DNA of 64,000 nt from Opitutaceae bacterium TAV5 (lineage in GTDB: Bacteria > Verrucomicrobiota > Verrucomicrobiia > Opitutales > Opitutaceae). The notes under the pieces were generated by a model. The model was given only the letters and a program-made list of their open reading frames with translations, was not told where the DNA came from and searched no databases. Within the stretch, counting starts at the first letter, position 1; the number at the start of each line of letters is the position of its first letter. The translations under genes and the position numbers were made by a program. Positions 51,034-59,300 of the stretch are shown piece after piece. Location of the stretch: NCBI GenBank assembly GCA_000242935.3, contig CP007053.1:3891001-3955000 (forward strand). The letters are read 5' to 3'.

Positions 51034-52145
51034 CCTCCTCTCACGGGTTTTCGTCGCTGCAACCGTCGCCTCCGCGCCTGTTGCAGATGATGCTGTCCAC
51101 CCGGCCGGGAGGGGCGGAAACCTTCTTCGAGAAGCTGGGTCTGGCCTTTGCCGAGGCCGGGGTGCCCCAGTGCCTGGTTATCGAGCCAAATGCCGAACGG
51201 GAACGGCTCTTCGCAAAGTACCCGCACGTGGAAGTGGTCCCGATCCGGTTCGGCGGATGGCGGGAGTGGAAAGCCCGGCGTGCCCTGAAGGCGACGTTCG
51301 AGCGTTTCGCGCCGGATGCCGCGCTGACCTGGATGAACCGGGCCTCGCGACGGGCGCCGCGAGGCTATTGCCCGGTGGTGGGGCGCCTGGGCGGGTACTA
51401 CAAAATCAGATACTACCGGCGCTGCGACCATCTGGTGGGCATCACCCCTGATCTTGTCGCGCATATTCGCGCTGCCGGCTGGCCGGCAAACGCCAGCAGC
51501 CTGATTCCGAATTTCGGGGAAACTCCGCAAACGGACGGCGACGCAAGCCGCGCACGGGAGGATTTGCGCCGGGAGTTCGGAATCGGGCCGGGAGACACGG
51601 CGCTGCTGGCGCTCGGGCGTCTGCATCCGGTCAAGGCGCATGACACCCTGCTCAAGGCGATGGCGGAAGTACCGGGAACGATCCTTCTCCTCGCCGGCGA
51701 GGGACCGCTGGAAGCCGGGTTGCGTGAACTGGCCCGCGGATTGGGCCTTGCGGACCGGGTGCGTTTTCTGGGATGGCGCCGGGATGTGGCAGCCTTGTTC
51801 AGCGCCTGCGACATTTCCGTTTTCCCTTCCCGTTATGAGCCGAACGGCAATGTGGTCATGGAATCCTGGGCACACCGGAAGCCGCTGATTGCTTCCCGGG
51901 CGAAAGGACCGGAGTGGCTGGTCGAAGACGGTGTGGATGGCCTGCTCTTCGATATCGACTCGGTCCCGCAACTCCGGGACCGGCTTGTGCAGCTCAGGTC
52001 CGACCCGGCGCTTTGCGCCCGGCTGGTTCGCAACGGCGAGGAGAAGTGGCGAAAGGGTTTTTCCCGGAGAGCGGTCGTCGGGCAGTACCTGGAGCTGTTT
52101 GAGTCGCTGGCCAGGCGGAACCAGAGCGGTCCCTCACTGAAATGA
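51027..52145 (+). CDS. Glycosyltransferase family 4
   Basis: The 372-residue retaining glycosyltransferase has a GT-B fold. The N-terminal 'MMLSTRPGGAETFFEKLGLAFAEAG' is the acceptor-side motif and 'LLALGRLHPVKAHDTLLKAM' begins the donor domain. 'DISVFPSRYEPNGNVVMESWAHRKPLIAS' holds the E-x7-E type motif. It would add a sugar to a growing surface glycan in the cytosol. The ATG at 51027 lies in the block shared with 54069-54129. Its stop overlaps the next gene by ATGA. Confidence 0.9.
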   Translation: MCSSSHGFSSLQPSPPRLLQMMLSTRPGGAETFFEKLGLAFAEAGVPQCLVIEPNAERERLFAKYPHVEVVPIRFGGWREWKARRALKATFERFAPDAALTWMNRASRRAPRGYCPVVGRLGGYYKIRYYRRCDHLVGITPDLVAHIRAAGWPANASSLIPNFGETPQTDGDASRAREDLRREFGIGPGDTALLALGRLHPVKAHDTLLKAMAEVPGTILLLAGEGPLEAGLRELARGLGLADRVRFLGWRRDVAALFSACDISVFPSRYEPNGNVVMESWAHRKPLIASRAKGPEWLVEDGVDGLLFDIDSVPQLRDRLVQLRSDPALCARLVRNGEEKWRKGFSRRAVVGQYLELFESLARRNQSGPSLK

Positions 52146-53293
52146 AGGTGCTCCAAATTCTTCCCGAACTGAATTCCGGCGGCGTCGAACGCGGCACGCT
52201 GGAGGTTGCCGCTCATCTGGTCGCGCGGGGGCACGAGGCGCTGGTGGTTTCCCATGGCGGACGTCTGGTGAAAGACCTGGAAGCAGCGGGCGGGCGTCAG
52301 ATCACGATGCCGGTCCATCGCAAGCATCCGTCATCCCTGTTGCAGGTGCGTCCGCTCCGGCGCCTGTTCGAGCGCGAACGGCCCGATGTCGTGCATATCC
52401 GTTCGCGGGTGCCGGGCTGGATTGCGTGGCTGGCCTGGCGAAAGATGAACCCGGCGACGCGTCCGCGGCTCGTTTCGACGGTCCACGGTTTTTATTCGGT
52501 CAACGCGTATTCGGCGATCATGACACGCGGCGAACGCGTGATCGCGGTATCGGAAAGCGTGCGGGATTACGTGAGGAAAAACTGGCCGCGCGCGCTGGCC
52601 GTGCGCGAGCCGGGGCGGCTGACCGTGATCCATCGCGGGGTGGACCCGCAGGCGTACGGGCGCGATTTCGCGCCTTCGGCGGAGTGGCTGGCCGGATGGC
52701 GGCGGGAAAGGCCGGAACTGGACGGGCGCGACGTGCTGTTGCTGCCGGGCCGGCTCACGCGATGGAAGGGGCAGGAGGATTTTTTTCAACTCGTCGCGAA
52801 CCTGCTTCGCCAGGGGTTGCCGGTGCACGGCGTGCTGGCCGGCGAGACCCATCCGCGCAAAAGGGAGTACGAGGGGGAATTGCGGGCGCTGGCGGGGCGG
52901 CTCGGGATCGCGGAACGCGTCACGTTTCTGGGGCACCGGAATGACTTGCGCGAGGTGATGGCGATGGCGCGGATGGTGTTTTCGCTTTCGATCCAGCCGG
53001 AGGCGTTCGGGCGGGTGTCGATGGAGGCGATGGCGCTCGGCAGGCCGGTGGTGGCCTACGATCACGGTGGCGTGGCCGAGCAGTTGCGGGTGATGTTCCC
53101 GCGCGGCCTGGTGACGCCGGGCGATGTGAGGGCGGCGACCGGACGGACGCAGGAACTGTTGCTCCAGCCGGAGACTCCGGCGGACGTGGCGCCGGAGTTC
53201 ACGCTGGCGCGAATGACGGAGGCGACGCTGGAGGTTTACCGCGGGCTGGCGGGCGAGGGGCACGGCGCATGCCGGACGGACAGCCGCTTGTGA
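52142..53293 (+). CDS. Glycosyltransferase family 4 (paralog 1)
   Basis: The 383-residue GT-B enzyme starts 'MKVLQILPELNSGGVERGTLEVA'. Conserved blocks include 'STVHGFYSVN', 'LLLPGRLTRWKGQEDFF', and 'EAFGRVSMEAMALGRPVVAYDHGG' with the donor-binding glutamates. It is very similar over its whole length to the protein at 55546; many segments are identical. The pair suggests recent duplication within the locus, perhaps for two related sugar linkages. It is coupled to the preceding gene by ATGA and convergent with the YrbL-like gene. Confidence 0.92.
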   Translation: MKVLQILPELNSGGVERGTLEVAAHLVARGHEALVVSHGGRLVKDLEAAGGRQITMPVHRKHPSSLLQVRPLRRLFERERPDVVHIRSRVPGWIAWLAWRKMNPATRPRLVSTVHGFYSVNAYSAIMTRGERVIAVSESVRDYVRKNWPRALAVREPGRLTVIHRGVDPQAYGRDFAPSAEWLAGWRRERPELDGRDVLLLPGRLTRWKGQEDFFQLVANLLRQGLPVHGVLAGETHPRKREYEGELRALAGRLGIAERVTFLGHRNDLREVMAMARMVFSLSIQPEAFGRVSMEAMALGRPVVAYDHGGVAEQLRVMFPRGLVTPGDVRAATGRTQELLLQPETPADVAPEFTLARMTEATLEVYRGLAGEGHGACRTDSRL

Positions 53294-53298
53294 TGCGA

Positions 53299-54075
53299 TT
53301 ATCTGCGGAGGATTTCGTTGCGGGGCCCGTCAAAAGAAGCCCCGGCCTCTTTCAGCCGGCGGCGCAGATGACGCACCACATCGTTGCCCCCGATCTCCCC
53401 TGAACGGTGCCGGACCAGCAGGTCAATCCGCCGGTGAAAATCCCGCAGCTGCCTCGCCGCCTTTTTCCTGGCCAACCCTTTCACCAGCCGTTCGGGCTGG
53501 AAAAAGGAAGCGTACCCGAGGCCGTCGATCACCGCGAGATAGGCGGGCCGGGAATCCGGCTGGACCAGCAGGATATTGTGCAGGAGCAAGGCGCGCGAAG
53601 GAGGGGTTTCCCTGATCCAGAAAGCTTCAAACCGGTTGACGATTTCCCTGATTCGCTCGCTCAAACCCTCCTCCCAGATGTGCCACTCCAGAGTGTGGGA
53701 GATGTTACCATCCGCATCCCGGTAAAGGGTCGTTACCCCGCCTGGCCCGAGGTTGGTCATCACGCTGCCGTGCCAGACCGGGAAGCGATGCCGCTCCGCG
53801 GAACTTACCCGCTCTCCGATGGCCGCCAGTTGCTCCCGCTCCTCGCGGTTTTCATCAAAGGCGTCGAGGGGCCGGAGCCGTTTCGGCCAGGGAGCGCCGG
53901 CCCGCTTGAGCTCCGGCGTGCGATCAGGCAAGGCGACTTTGACACACAGGGCGGGATCGGCCGGATGCACATGGCAGGTCCGATTCCCGCCATAGGCGAA
54001 AGGAGGCGGCAGTTCCAGGATGCCGCCATGCGGCGGTGATTGCGGCGACGGGATCCCGGGAGACGAAAAGCACAT
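53299..54075 (-). CDS. YrbL-like (PhoP regulatory network) protein
   Basis: The 258-residue protein has 'AYGGNRTCHVHPADPALCVKVALP' at the start and 'GSVMTNLGPGGVTTLYRDADGNIS' in the middle, as in the YrbL family, a kinase-like fold. Later, 'LLLHNILLVQP' and 'AVIDGLGYASFF' replace the catalytic and metal loops of kinases, as this family does. Such proteins occur near LPS genes; phosphorylation of a sugar has been proposed but not shown to my knowledge. The upstream region is the inverted copy of the block before 51027. Confidence 0.8.
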   Translation of the reverse strand: MCFSSPGIPSPQSPPHGGILELPPPFAYGGNRTCHVHPADPALCVKVALPDRTPELKRAGAPWPKRLRPLDAFDENREEREQLAAIGERVSSAERHRFPVWHGSVMTNLGPGGVTTLYRDADGNISHTLEWHIWEEGLSERIREIVNRFEAFWIRETPPSRALLLHNILLVQPDSRPAYLAVIDGLGYASFFQPERLVKGLARKKAARQLRDFHRRIDLLVRHRSGEIGGNDVVRHLRRRLKEAGASFDGPRNEILRR

Positions 54076-54129
54076 TTCCGGAGAAGCAGAATTATGATTT
54101 CCGAAACCATACGAGGCTAAAATTTTTTC
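54069..54129. promoter_or_regulatory. Shared upstream block 2 (inverted copy of 50973-51033)
   Basis: Read on the minus strand, the sequence follows block 1 closely through the A-run, the palindrome (54094-54110, one mismatch in its arms) and the first codons of the gene starting at 54075. It also covers the end of the XRE gene (stop at 54117-54119). Confidence 0.7.
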
Positions 54130-54497
54130 AGGGCATCGTCGAGGGCGGCCAGGGCGGCGCGGGTTTCCCTGGCCAGCCGGCGGATTTCGGTGACGTTGCC
54201 CGACCGGGTCGGGACGGCTGCGATGGCCGGGGGTTGCCCGCCGGTTTCTCCCGTGAGGAGAAACTCCATGCTGACTCCGAGAGCTGTGGCGAGGGAATGG
54301 AGCGCGTCTGCCCTGGGTAGGGCATCATTCAGCCATAACGACACGTTGCTTTGGGTAACACCTGCCATCGAAGCGATGTCGGCTTGCGTCAGGCTGCGTT
54401 CGGCCATCAGGCGGCGCAAAATCGCCGAATATACGAGTTTTCTTGTTGTGTCATTCTGGGGAGGCGGGTTTGGTTTAACAAGTTTTCTTATTTTCAT
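54117..54497 (-). CDS. Small XRE-family HTH regulator
   Basis: The 126-residue protein has an HTH of Cro/C1 type (about 22-75; 'ERSLTQADIASMAGVTQSNVSLWLNDALPRADALHSLATALGVSMEFLL') and a short helical C-terminus. The start at 54497 (MKIRKLVKP) is only nine bases from the start of the rightward HTH gene at 54507. Its end overlaps the repeated block upstream of the YrbL-like gene. It probably controls the local sugar genes or its divergent partner. Such small XRE proteins are often of phage origin. Confidence 0.8.
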   Translation of the reverse strand: MKIRKLVKPNPPPQNDTTRKLVYSAILRRLMAERSLTQADIASMAGVTQSNVSLWLNDALPRADALHSLATALGVSMEFLLTGETGGQPPAIAAVPTRSGNVTEIRRLARETRAALAALDDALKKF

Positions 54498-54506
54498 TGG
54501 AACGGC

Positions 54507-54770
54507 ATGGATAACGAAGCGCAAAAACGGGCGGGTGTCACTCACCGCACTCTTCACGATACGCGACGGATAACCGCCTTGCGGCGCAAGGGCTGGAGTT
54601 GGCGGCGAGCCGCCATCGCGCTGGGGTGCAGCTATACGCATCTGGCTCATATGCTGACCGGGCGGAGGGAGAGCGCTGTTCTGGCCGCTCGCATTGATGC
54701 CCTGCCGATCAGTGAACAACCCTACCGGACCAGCGGTTTCGCTGCCAAACGGGAGAAAGCCATCTTGTGA
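54507..54770 (+). CDS. Small HTH protein, divergent partner of the XRE gene
   Basis: The 87-residue protein contains 'RRKGWSWRRAAIALGCSYTHLAHMLTGRRES' (about 27-57), a helix-turn-helix similar to those in phage-type regulators. It starts nine bases from the XRE start on the other strand, so both promoters must lie within the neighbouring coding sequences. Its stop overlaps the GTG start of the next sugar transferase (GTGA), which places a regulator and an enzyme in one transcript. Confidence 0.65.
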   Translation: MDNEAQKRAGVTHRTLHDTRRITALRRKGWSWRRAAIALGCSYTHLAHMLTGRRESAVLAARIDALPISEQPYRTSGFAAKREKAIL

Positions 54771-55513
54771 GCGCCTCACGGACGATCGTTACGCTCAAGT
54801 GGGGTTCGCTCTACGGCCCGGAATACGTGAACCGCCTCCGCCGTGCGGTTGCCCGCCATTTGCCGTCTCCTCACCGGTTCGTCTGTTTCACGGATGATCC
54901 CGTCGGTCTCGATCCGGAGATCGAGGCCTTGCCCATCCCGCCAGTCGACCTGCCTCCGGAGAAAATCGGCACGGGTTGGCGCAAACTCTGCCTGTTCGGG
55001 CCGGAGGCGCCGCTGGAGGGTTCCTGTCTCTTTCTCGATCTGGATATTGTCATCACAGGCGACCTGGAGCGGTTTTTTACCTGGAAGCCCGGCAGCATTC
55101 CCATCATCCACAACTGGATCGAATGGCACAAGACGTTATTCCGGAAACGTCCCGAAATCGGCAACTCCTCGGTGTTCCGGTTCGAGGGCGGCAAATGCGG
55201 GTTCATTTTCGAACAGTTCCGGCGCGAAAGGGACCGGGCGTTGGAAGCTTTCCACCCGTCGCAGACATACCTGACGCATTGTATCCGTTCCCGAATGGCG
55301 TATTGGCCGGAGGAGTGGGTGCGCAGTTTCAAGCGCCATTGTCGTCCCGCCTTTCCGCTGAATCTGTTCATGGCACCCCGGCGTCCCCGGGGTTGCTCGA
55401 TCATCGCCTTCCACGGACGGCCGAATCCGGATGAAGTCATCGGAGGATTCGATGACGGCAAACTCCACCATCGGGTGAAACCGGCGTCATGGGTAGCCGA
55501 ATACTGGCGGTGA
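54767..55513 (+). CDS. Glycosyltransferase-like protein with DLD motif
   Basis: The 248-residue protein starts at GTG and reads 'VTLKWGSLYGPEYVNRLRRAVARHL' followed by 'FVCFTDDPVGL'. 'GSCLFLDLDIVITGDLERFF' carries a D-x-D motif for a metal-bound nucleotide sugar, as in GT-A enzymes like GT8. It has no membrane helix. It is coupled to the small HTH gene upstream and followed by the second GT4 paralog after 32 bases. The sugar is unknown. Confidence 0.75.
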   Translation: MSASRTIVTLKWGSLYGPEYVNRLRRAVARHLPSPHRFVCFTDDPVGLDPEIEALPIPPVDLPPEKIGTGWRKLCLFGPEAPLEGSCLFLDLDIVITGDLERFFTWKPGSIPIIHNWIEWHKTLFRKRPEIGNSSVFRFEGGKCGFIFEQFRRERDRALEAFHPSQTYLTHCIRSRMAYWPEEWVRSFKRHCRPAFPLNLFMAPRRPRGCSIIAFHGRPNPDEVIGGFDDGKLHHRVKPASWVAEYWR

Positions 55514-55545
55514 ACGCCAGTGCGTTCCCACGTCCGCTTTCTCCG

Positions 55546-56670
55546 ATGAGAATTCTCCAGATACTCCCTGCACTGGATTCCGGGGGCGTCGAGGCCGGCG
55601 TGCTGGACATTGCCGGGCACATGGCAGGGCGGGGCCACGATTCGCTGGTGGTTTCCAGGGGAGGGCGGCTGGTTGCGGCGCTGGAGAAAACGGGCAGCCG
55701 TCATGTGACGATGCCGGTTCACTGGAAGCGGCTGTGGTCGCTGTTGCAGGTGCGCCCCTTGCGACGGCTGTTCGAGCACGAGCGGCCCGACGTGGTGCAT
55801 GTTCATTCGCGGGTCCCGGCCTGGCTGACCTGGCTGGCGTGGGGAAAGATGAACCCGGTGGCGCGTCCGCGGCTGGTTTCGACCGTGCACGGGTTTTATT
55901 CGGTCAACCGGTATTCGGAAATCATGACACGCGGCGAGCGGGTGATCGCGGTGTCGGCGAGTGTTCGCGACTATATCCGGGAAAATTATCCGCGCACGGC
56001 GCCGGATCGTATCCGGGTGATTCCGTGGGGTGTGGACCCGGAAAGGTATCCCCGCGATTTTCGTCCCTCCAGGGAATGGCTCTCGAGGTGGCGACTGGAA
56101 TACCCGGGACTGGACGGGCGTGAGTTGCTTCTCTTGCCCGGACGGCTTACGCGCTGGAAAGGACAGGAGGATTTTTTCCGGTTGGTGGCAGGGTTGCTCG
56201 CCGGGGGGTTGCCCGTGCAGGGAGCGCTGGCGGGCGAGGCTCATCCCCGGAAGAAGGCGTACGAGCGGGAACTGCGGGCGCTGGCGGAGCGGCTCGGGAT
56301 TGCGGAGCGTATCACGTTTCTCGGACACCGGAACGACTTGCGCGAGATCATGGCCATGGCGCGGGTGGTGTTTTCGCTTTCGACCCGTCCGGAGGCGTTT
56401 GGCCGGATATCGCTGGAGGCGATGGCGATCGGCAAGCCCGTGGTGGCCTACGATCATGGCGGCGTGGGTGAACAACTGCGCGCGATGTTTCCGCAGGGTC
56501 TGGTGCGAGTCGGCGACGTGAACGGGGCGGCGGCGCGCACGCGCGCCTTGCTGCTTCGCCCGCAAACTCCGGGCGCATTGCCCGGCGAATTCATGCTGAC
56601 ACAGACCGCAAGCGCGACAGAGGACGTTTACCGGTCGTTGATGGCGGAGCAGGAGGGGAACCGCCGATGA
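55546..56670 (+). CDS. Glycosyltransferase family 4 (paralog 2)
   Basis: The 374-residue protein starts 'MRILQILPALDSGGVEAGVLDIA' and runs parallel to the protein at 52142 with nearly the same blocks: 'STVHGFYSVNRYSEIMTRGERVIAVS', 'LPGRLTRWKGQEDFFRLV' and 'ITFLGHRNDLREIMAMARVVFSLS'. Differences cluster in the N-terminal acceptor half and around 'PRTAPDRIRVIPWGVDPERY', so acceptor choice may differ. The start at 55546 is preferred over a 19-codon extension. It precedes the GT10-like gene by 22 bases. Confidence 0.92.
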   Translation: MRILQILPALDSGGVEAGVLDIAGHMAGRGHDSLVVSRGGRLVAALEKTGSRHVTMPVHWKRLWSLLQVRPLRRLFEHERPDVVHVHSRVPAWLTWLAWGKMNPVARPRLVSTVHGFYSVNRYSEIMTRGERVIAVSASVRDYIRENYPRTAPDRIRVIPWGVDPERYPRDFRPSREWLSRWRLEYPGLDGRELLLLPGRLTRWKGQEDFFRLVAGLLAGGLPVQGALAGEAHPRKKAYERELRALAERLGIAERITFLGHRNDLREIMAMARVVFSLSTRPEAFGRISLEAMAIGKPVVAYDHGGVGEQLRAMFPQGLVRVGDVNGAAARTRALLLRPQTPGALPGEFMLTQTASATEDVYRSLMAEQEGNRR

Positions 56671-56692
56671 TAAAGGCTTTTGTCGATTCCCG

Positions 56693-57760
56693 ATGCACCT
56701 GTTGCAATACCGGCTCCGTGTAAAGTTTATGGCCAAAGGACGCGTCGGATCCGGAGCCGACGTCTGGCTCCGGCAGTTTCCCGGCCGGAGCGGATCGTGG
56801 GGGCGCTGCGATTTCAGCTTCGATCCGGACGAACGCCGTTACGACTGGCTCGTCGTTTATGACGATCTGCCGGCGATCGCACATGAACGCCACTCCGTGC
56901 GCAGCGAACCGCTTGCCTGCCATCCGCGCAACACGCTGCTCGTCACCACGGAACCGGCCTCGGTCAAATGCTACGGCGACGATTTCCTGAACCAGTTCGG
57001 GCATGTGCTGACAAGCCAGGAGCCTTGGGTGATCCGTCATCCCGGAGCGATTTTCAGCCAGCCGGGCCTGCGCTGGTTTTACGGCGCAGGCAAAACGGCG
57101 ATACGCGATTTCGATGCCATCGCCTCGTCGGGGGCTCCCCGAAAGACGGCCGATCTCGCGACCGTCTGTTCCGACAAGCGCCAGCGTCACACGCTGCACC
57201 GCGCCCGTTACGAGTTCGTCCAGACTCTGCGCGGGTTGCTTCCGCACATGGATGTTTTCGGTCACGGCGTCCGCTTTATCGAAGACAAGGCGGAGGCGAT
57301 CGATCCCTACCGGTATCACCTGGCCGTCGAAAATCACCGGGCCTGCCATCACTGGACGGAAAAGCTGGCGGACCCGTTTCTCGGGCTATCCATGCCGTTC
57401 TATTACGGTTGCCCGAATGCAGCGGACTATTTTCCGGAGGAAAGTTTTGTGACGATCGATATCCGCAATCCCGCCGGAGCGGCAGAAATCATCCGGCGGA
57501 CCCTTCGCGACAATCTTCATTCCAGGCACCTTTCCGCGCTGCTCGAAGCTCGTCGTCGCGTGCTCTGCGAGTACAACCTGTTTTCGGTTGTGAGCCGTCT
57601 TGCGGAGTCACTGCACGAAGGCTCCGTCAGGACACGGTCACAGGTGTATATCCGGAGCAGGCATGCGCTGCGTTGCGGCAACCCGTGGAAGATCGCGCGA
57701 TTCGCCTTCGAAAAACTGGCGATCCGTCGTGCCTTGCGACAGGCGCGGGGCGCCGGATAA
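56693..57760 (+). CDS. GT10 (alpha-1,3-fucosyltransferase-like) protein
   Basis: The 355-residue protein has the GT10 C-terminal block: 'YHLAVENHRACHHWTEKLADPFLGLSMPFYYGCPNAADYFPEESFVTID' (about 203-251), matching the FENS-to-TEKL and PVYYG pattern of fucosyltransferases. It would cap a surface glycan with fucose or a similar sugar, as bacteria that mimic host glycans do. It has no membrane anchor. An internal Met13 is an alternative start. It is the last rightward gene of the glycan locus. Confidence 0.8.
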   Translation: MHLLQYRLRVKFMAKGRVGSGADVWLRQFPGRSGSWGRCDFSFDPDERRYDWLVVYDDLPAIAHERHSVRSEPLACHPRNTLLVTTEPASVKCYGDDFLNQFGHVLTSQEPWVIRHPGAIFSQPGLRWFYGAGKTAIRDFDAIASSGAPRKTADLATVCSDKRQRHTLHRARYEFVQTLRGLLPHMDVFGHGVRFIEDKAEAIDPYRYHLAVENHRACHHWTEKLADPFLGLSMPFYYGCPNAADYFPEESFVTIDIRNPAGAAEIIRRTLRDNLHSRHLSALLEARRRVLCEYNLFSVVSRLAESLHEGSVRTRSQVYIRSRHALRCGNPWKIARFAFEKLAIRRALRQARGAG

Positions 57761-57779
57761 AGGGCGCCCCTCGCCGGTA

Positions 57780-59243
57780 TCAGTCCGCGAGCGCGACTTC
57801 ACGCGTCCAGGCTTCGCCGCCTTGGGGGGCGTACTTGTCTTTCTGGGCAGCGGGGCGCTGCCAGACAAGTTCGTTGACGTCGGGATCGAAACGGGGAAGG
57901 TCAGCGGCCAGCTGAAGGTTGCCGGCGAGACAGCCGCCTTCCGCTTTGTAGGGATTTACGAATACGGCGTAGCGGCCGGTGGCCGATCCGGAGGCGGATG
58001 CGGACACCCTGGCTCCGTCGGGGAGGGTGCTTTTCAGGGTCAGTCTGTTTTTGACGCTGATTTTTACCCGCGTGCTCGCCAACGGGTCTGGTCCGGCTTC
58101 GGTGCCATCCGGCACGAGGACGAGGGAGGGGGTGTAGCTGCCGGTCCAGGTGCGCACGGAGGAGACGACGAGGGAATCGTCGCCGGAGGCGATGTCGCTG
58201 CCGTCGTGGACGACAACGCTGATTTCGCCGTCGGAATCGATCCCGAGATCGCCGGCTTCGATGACGAGCGGCGCCATGCGCGATCGCCTGATGACGAGCG
58301 GGAGCGGGTTGCTGGCCGAATCGTCCCCGGCCACGGAGGCGAATGTGCCCCGGATTGAATGCGTCTTGCGATCCCGGGTGAGCTTGCCGGTCCAGGAACC
58401 TTTGGCATTGACCGTGAGCACGAGCTTGCCGACGGGAACGGAGGTGGCGGCGGATTCAATGAGAACCTCGCGGGTGCCGGTGAGAGCGACCGGGAAGGGG
58501 TTCACGGCAATGACCAGGCGGCTTTCGGCGCTTTTGACCGACCGCTGCTTTGTCCAGAAGCTGACCGTGTAGAGGCCGGGCTTGGCGGTGACCTGGCCCG
58601 TGATCTGACCCGTGTGCGGGTCGAGCTTCAGCCCTTTGGGCAGGCCCTTGGCATGGAAACGCGCACCGGCCGCAATCGCCTCGCTCGAAACGGAGAGAGG
58701 AATGTGTCCGGGGCCGACCATCGATCCGACGTTGAGGGTCAGCGCGTCGTCCGTGGAGATGACGGGGGCGGAGGGTACGGGGGTCCCGGGTTTCCCGCCG
58801 CTTCCCCCGCTGCCGGGTTTGCCGGAGGGAGCGCCGTTTTTGTCGAATTTCAGTTCGCGGCGGTCAGAGAGTTCGATTTCGTAGCCGGAGCGTTCGCGGT
58901 CGATCTCGACGACAAAGGCCGAAGGATAGTTGGCCCGGACATAGGCAAGGATGCCTGCAGGGATGACGCTGTCGGGGAGCGCCCGGCCGTTGCCGTCGAT
59001 GTTGTCCCATTCGCCGGCGAGGGTGAATTCGATTTCGATGTTGTTGTTGAGGTAAACGTCATAGCTGTCGTCATCCCTTTCGGCGCGGAAGATGGCGGCT
59101 CCCGGGAAATGGGTGGCGATGAAGTTCCGGGCCGCCTGCGGAAGGCTGTCGGCCGGGATGATGATATCGCGGGCGGAAGCTGTAGCCGGAGTGCCGATAC
59201 AGGCGGCCGCCGCGAGGAGCAGGATGGCGAGTTTTGTTTTCAT
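57780..59243 (-). CDS. Secreted PepSY-like protein with beta-rich C-terminal domains
   Basis: The 487-residue protein has a signal peptide (about 1-24). Two PepSY-like/DUF2874 units follow (about 28-85 and 90-135; 'FIATHFPGAAIFRAERDDDSYDVYLNNNIEIEF' and 'YVRANYPSAFVVEIDRERSGYEIELSD'). After a Gly-rich linker comes an Ig-like putative domain with 'LPKGLKLDPHTGQITGQVTAKPGLYTVSF' (about 210-240), and a further beta-rich part. It is likely periplasmic or surface exposed. It lies 57 bases after the histidine kinase on the same strand, and PepSY-like proteins often accompany sensor kinases. Confidence 0.75.
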   Translation of the reverse strand: MKTKLAILLLAAAACIGTPATASARDIIIPADSLPQAARNFIATHFPGAAIFRAERDDDSYDVYLNNNIEIEFTLAGEWDNIDGNGRALPDSVIPAGILAYVRANYPSAFVVEIDRERSGYEIELSDRRELKFDKNGAPSGKPGSGGSGGKPGTPVPSAPVISTDDALTLNVGSMVGPGHIPLSVSSEAIAAGARFHAKGLPKGLKLDPHTGQITGQVTAKPGLYTVSFWTKQRSVKSAESRLVIAVNPFPVALTGTREVLIESAATSVPVGKLVLTVNAKGSWTGKLTRDRKTHSIRGTFASVAGDDSASNPLPLVIRRSRMAPLVIEAGDLGIDSDGEISVVVHDGSDIASGDDSLVVSSVRTWTGSYTPSLVLVPDGTEAGPDPLASTRVKISVKNRLTLKSTLPDGARVSASASGSATGRYAVFVNPYKAEGGCLAGNLQLAADLPRFDPDVNELVWQRPAAQKDKYAPQGGEAWTREVALAD

Positions 59244-59300
59244 GATGTGTGTTGTTGTTTGTGTCCAGGGGAGAGGGTCGGAAGGGCGCTCGCGGGAGGG

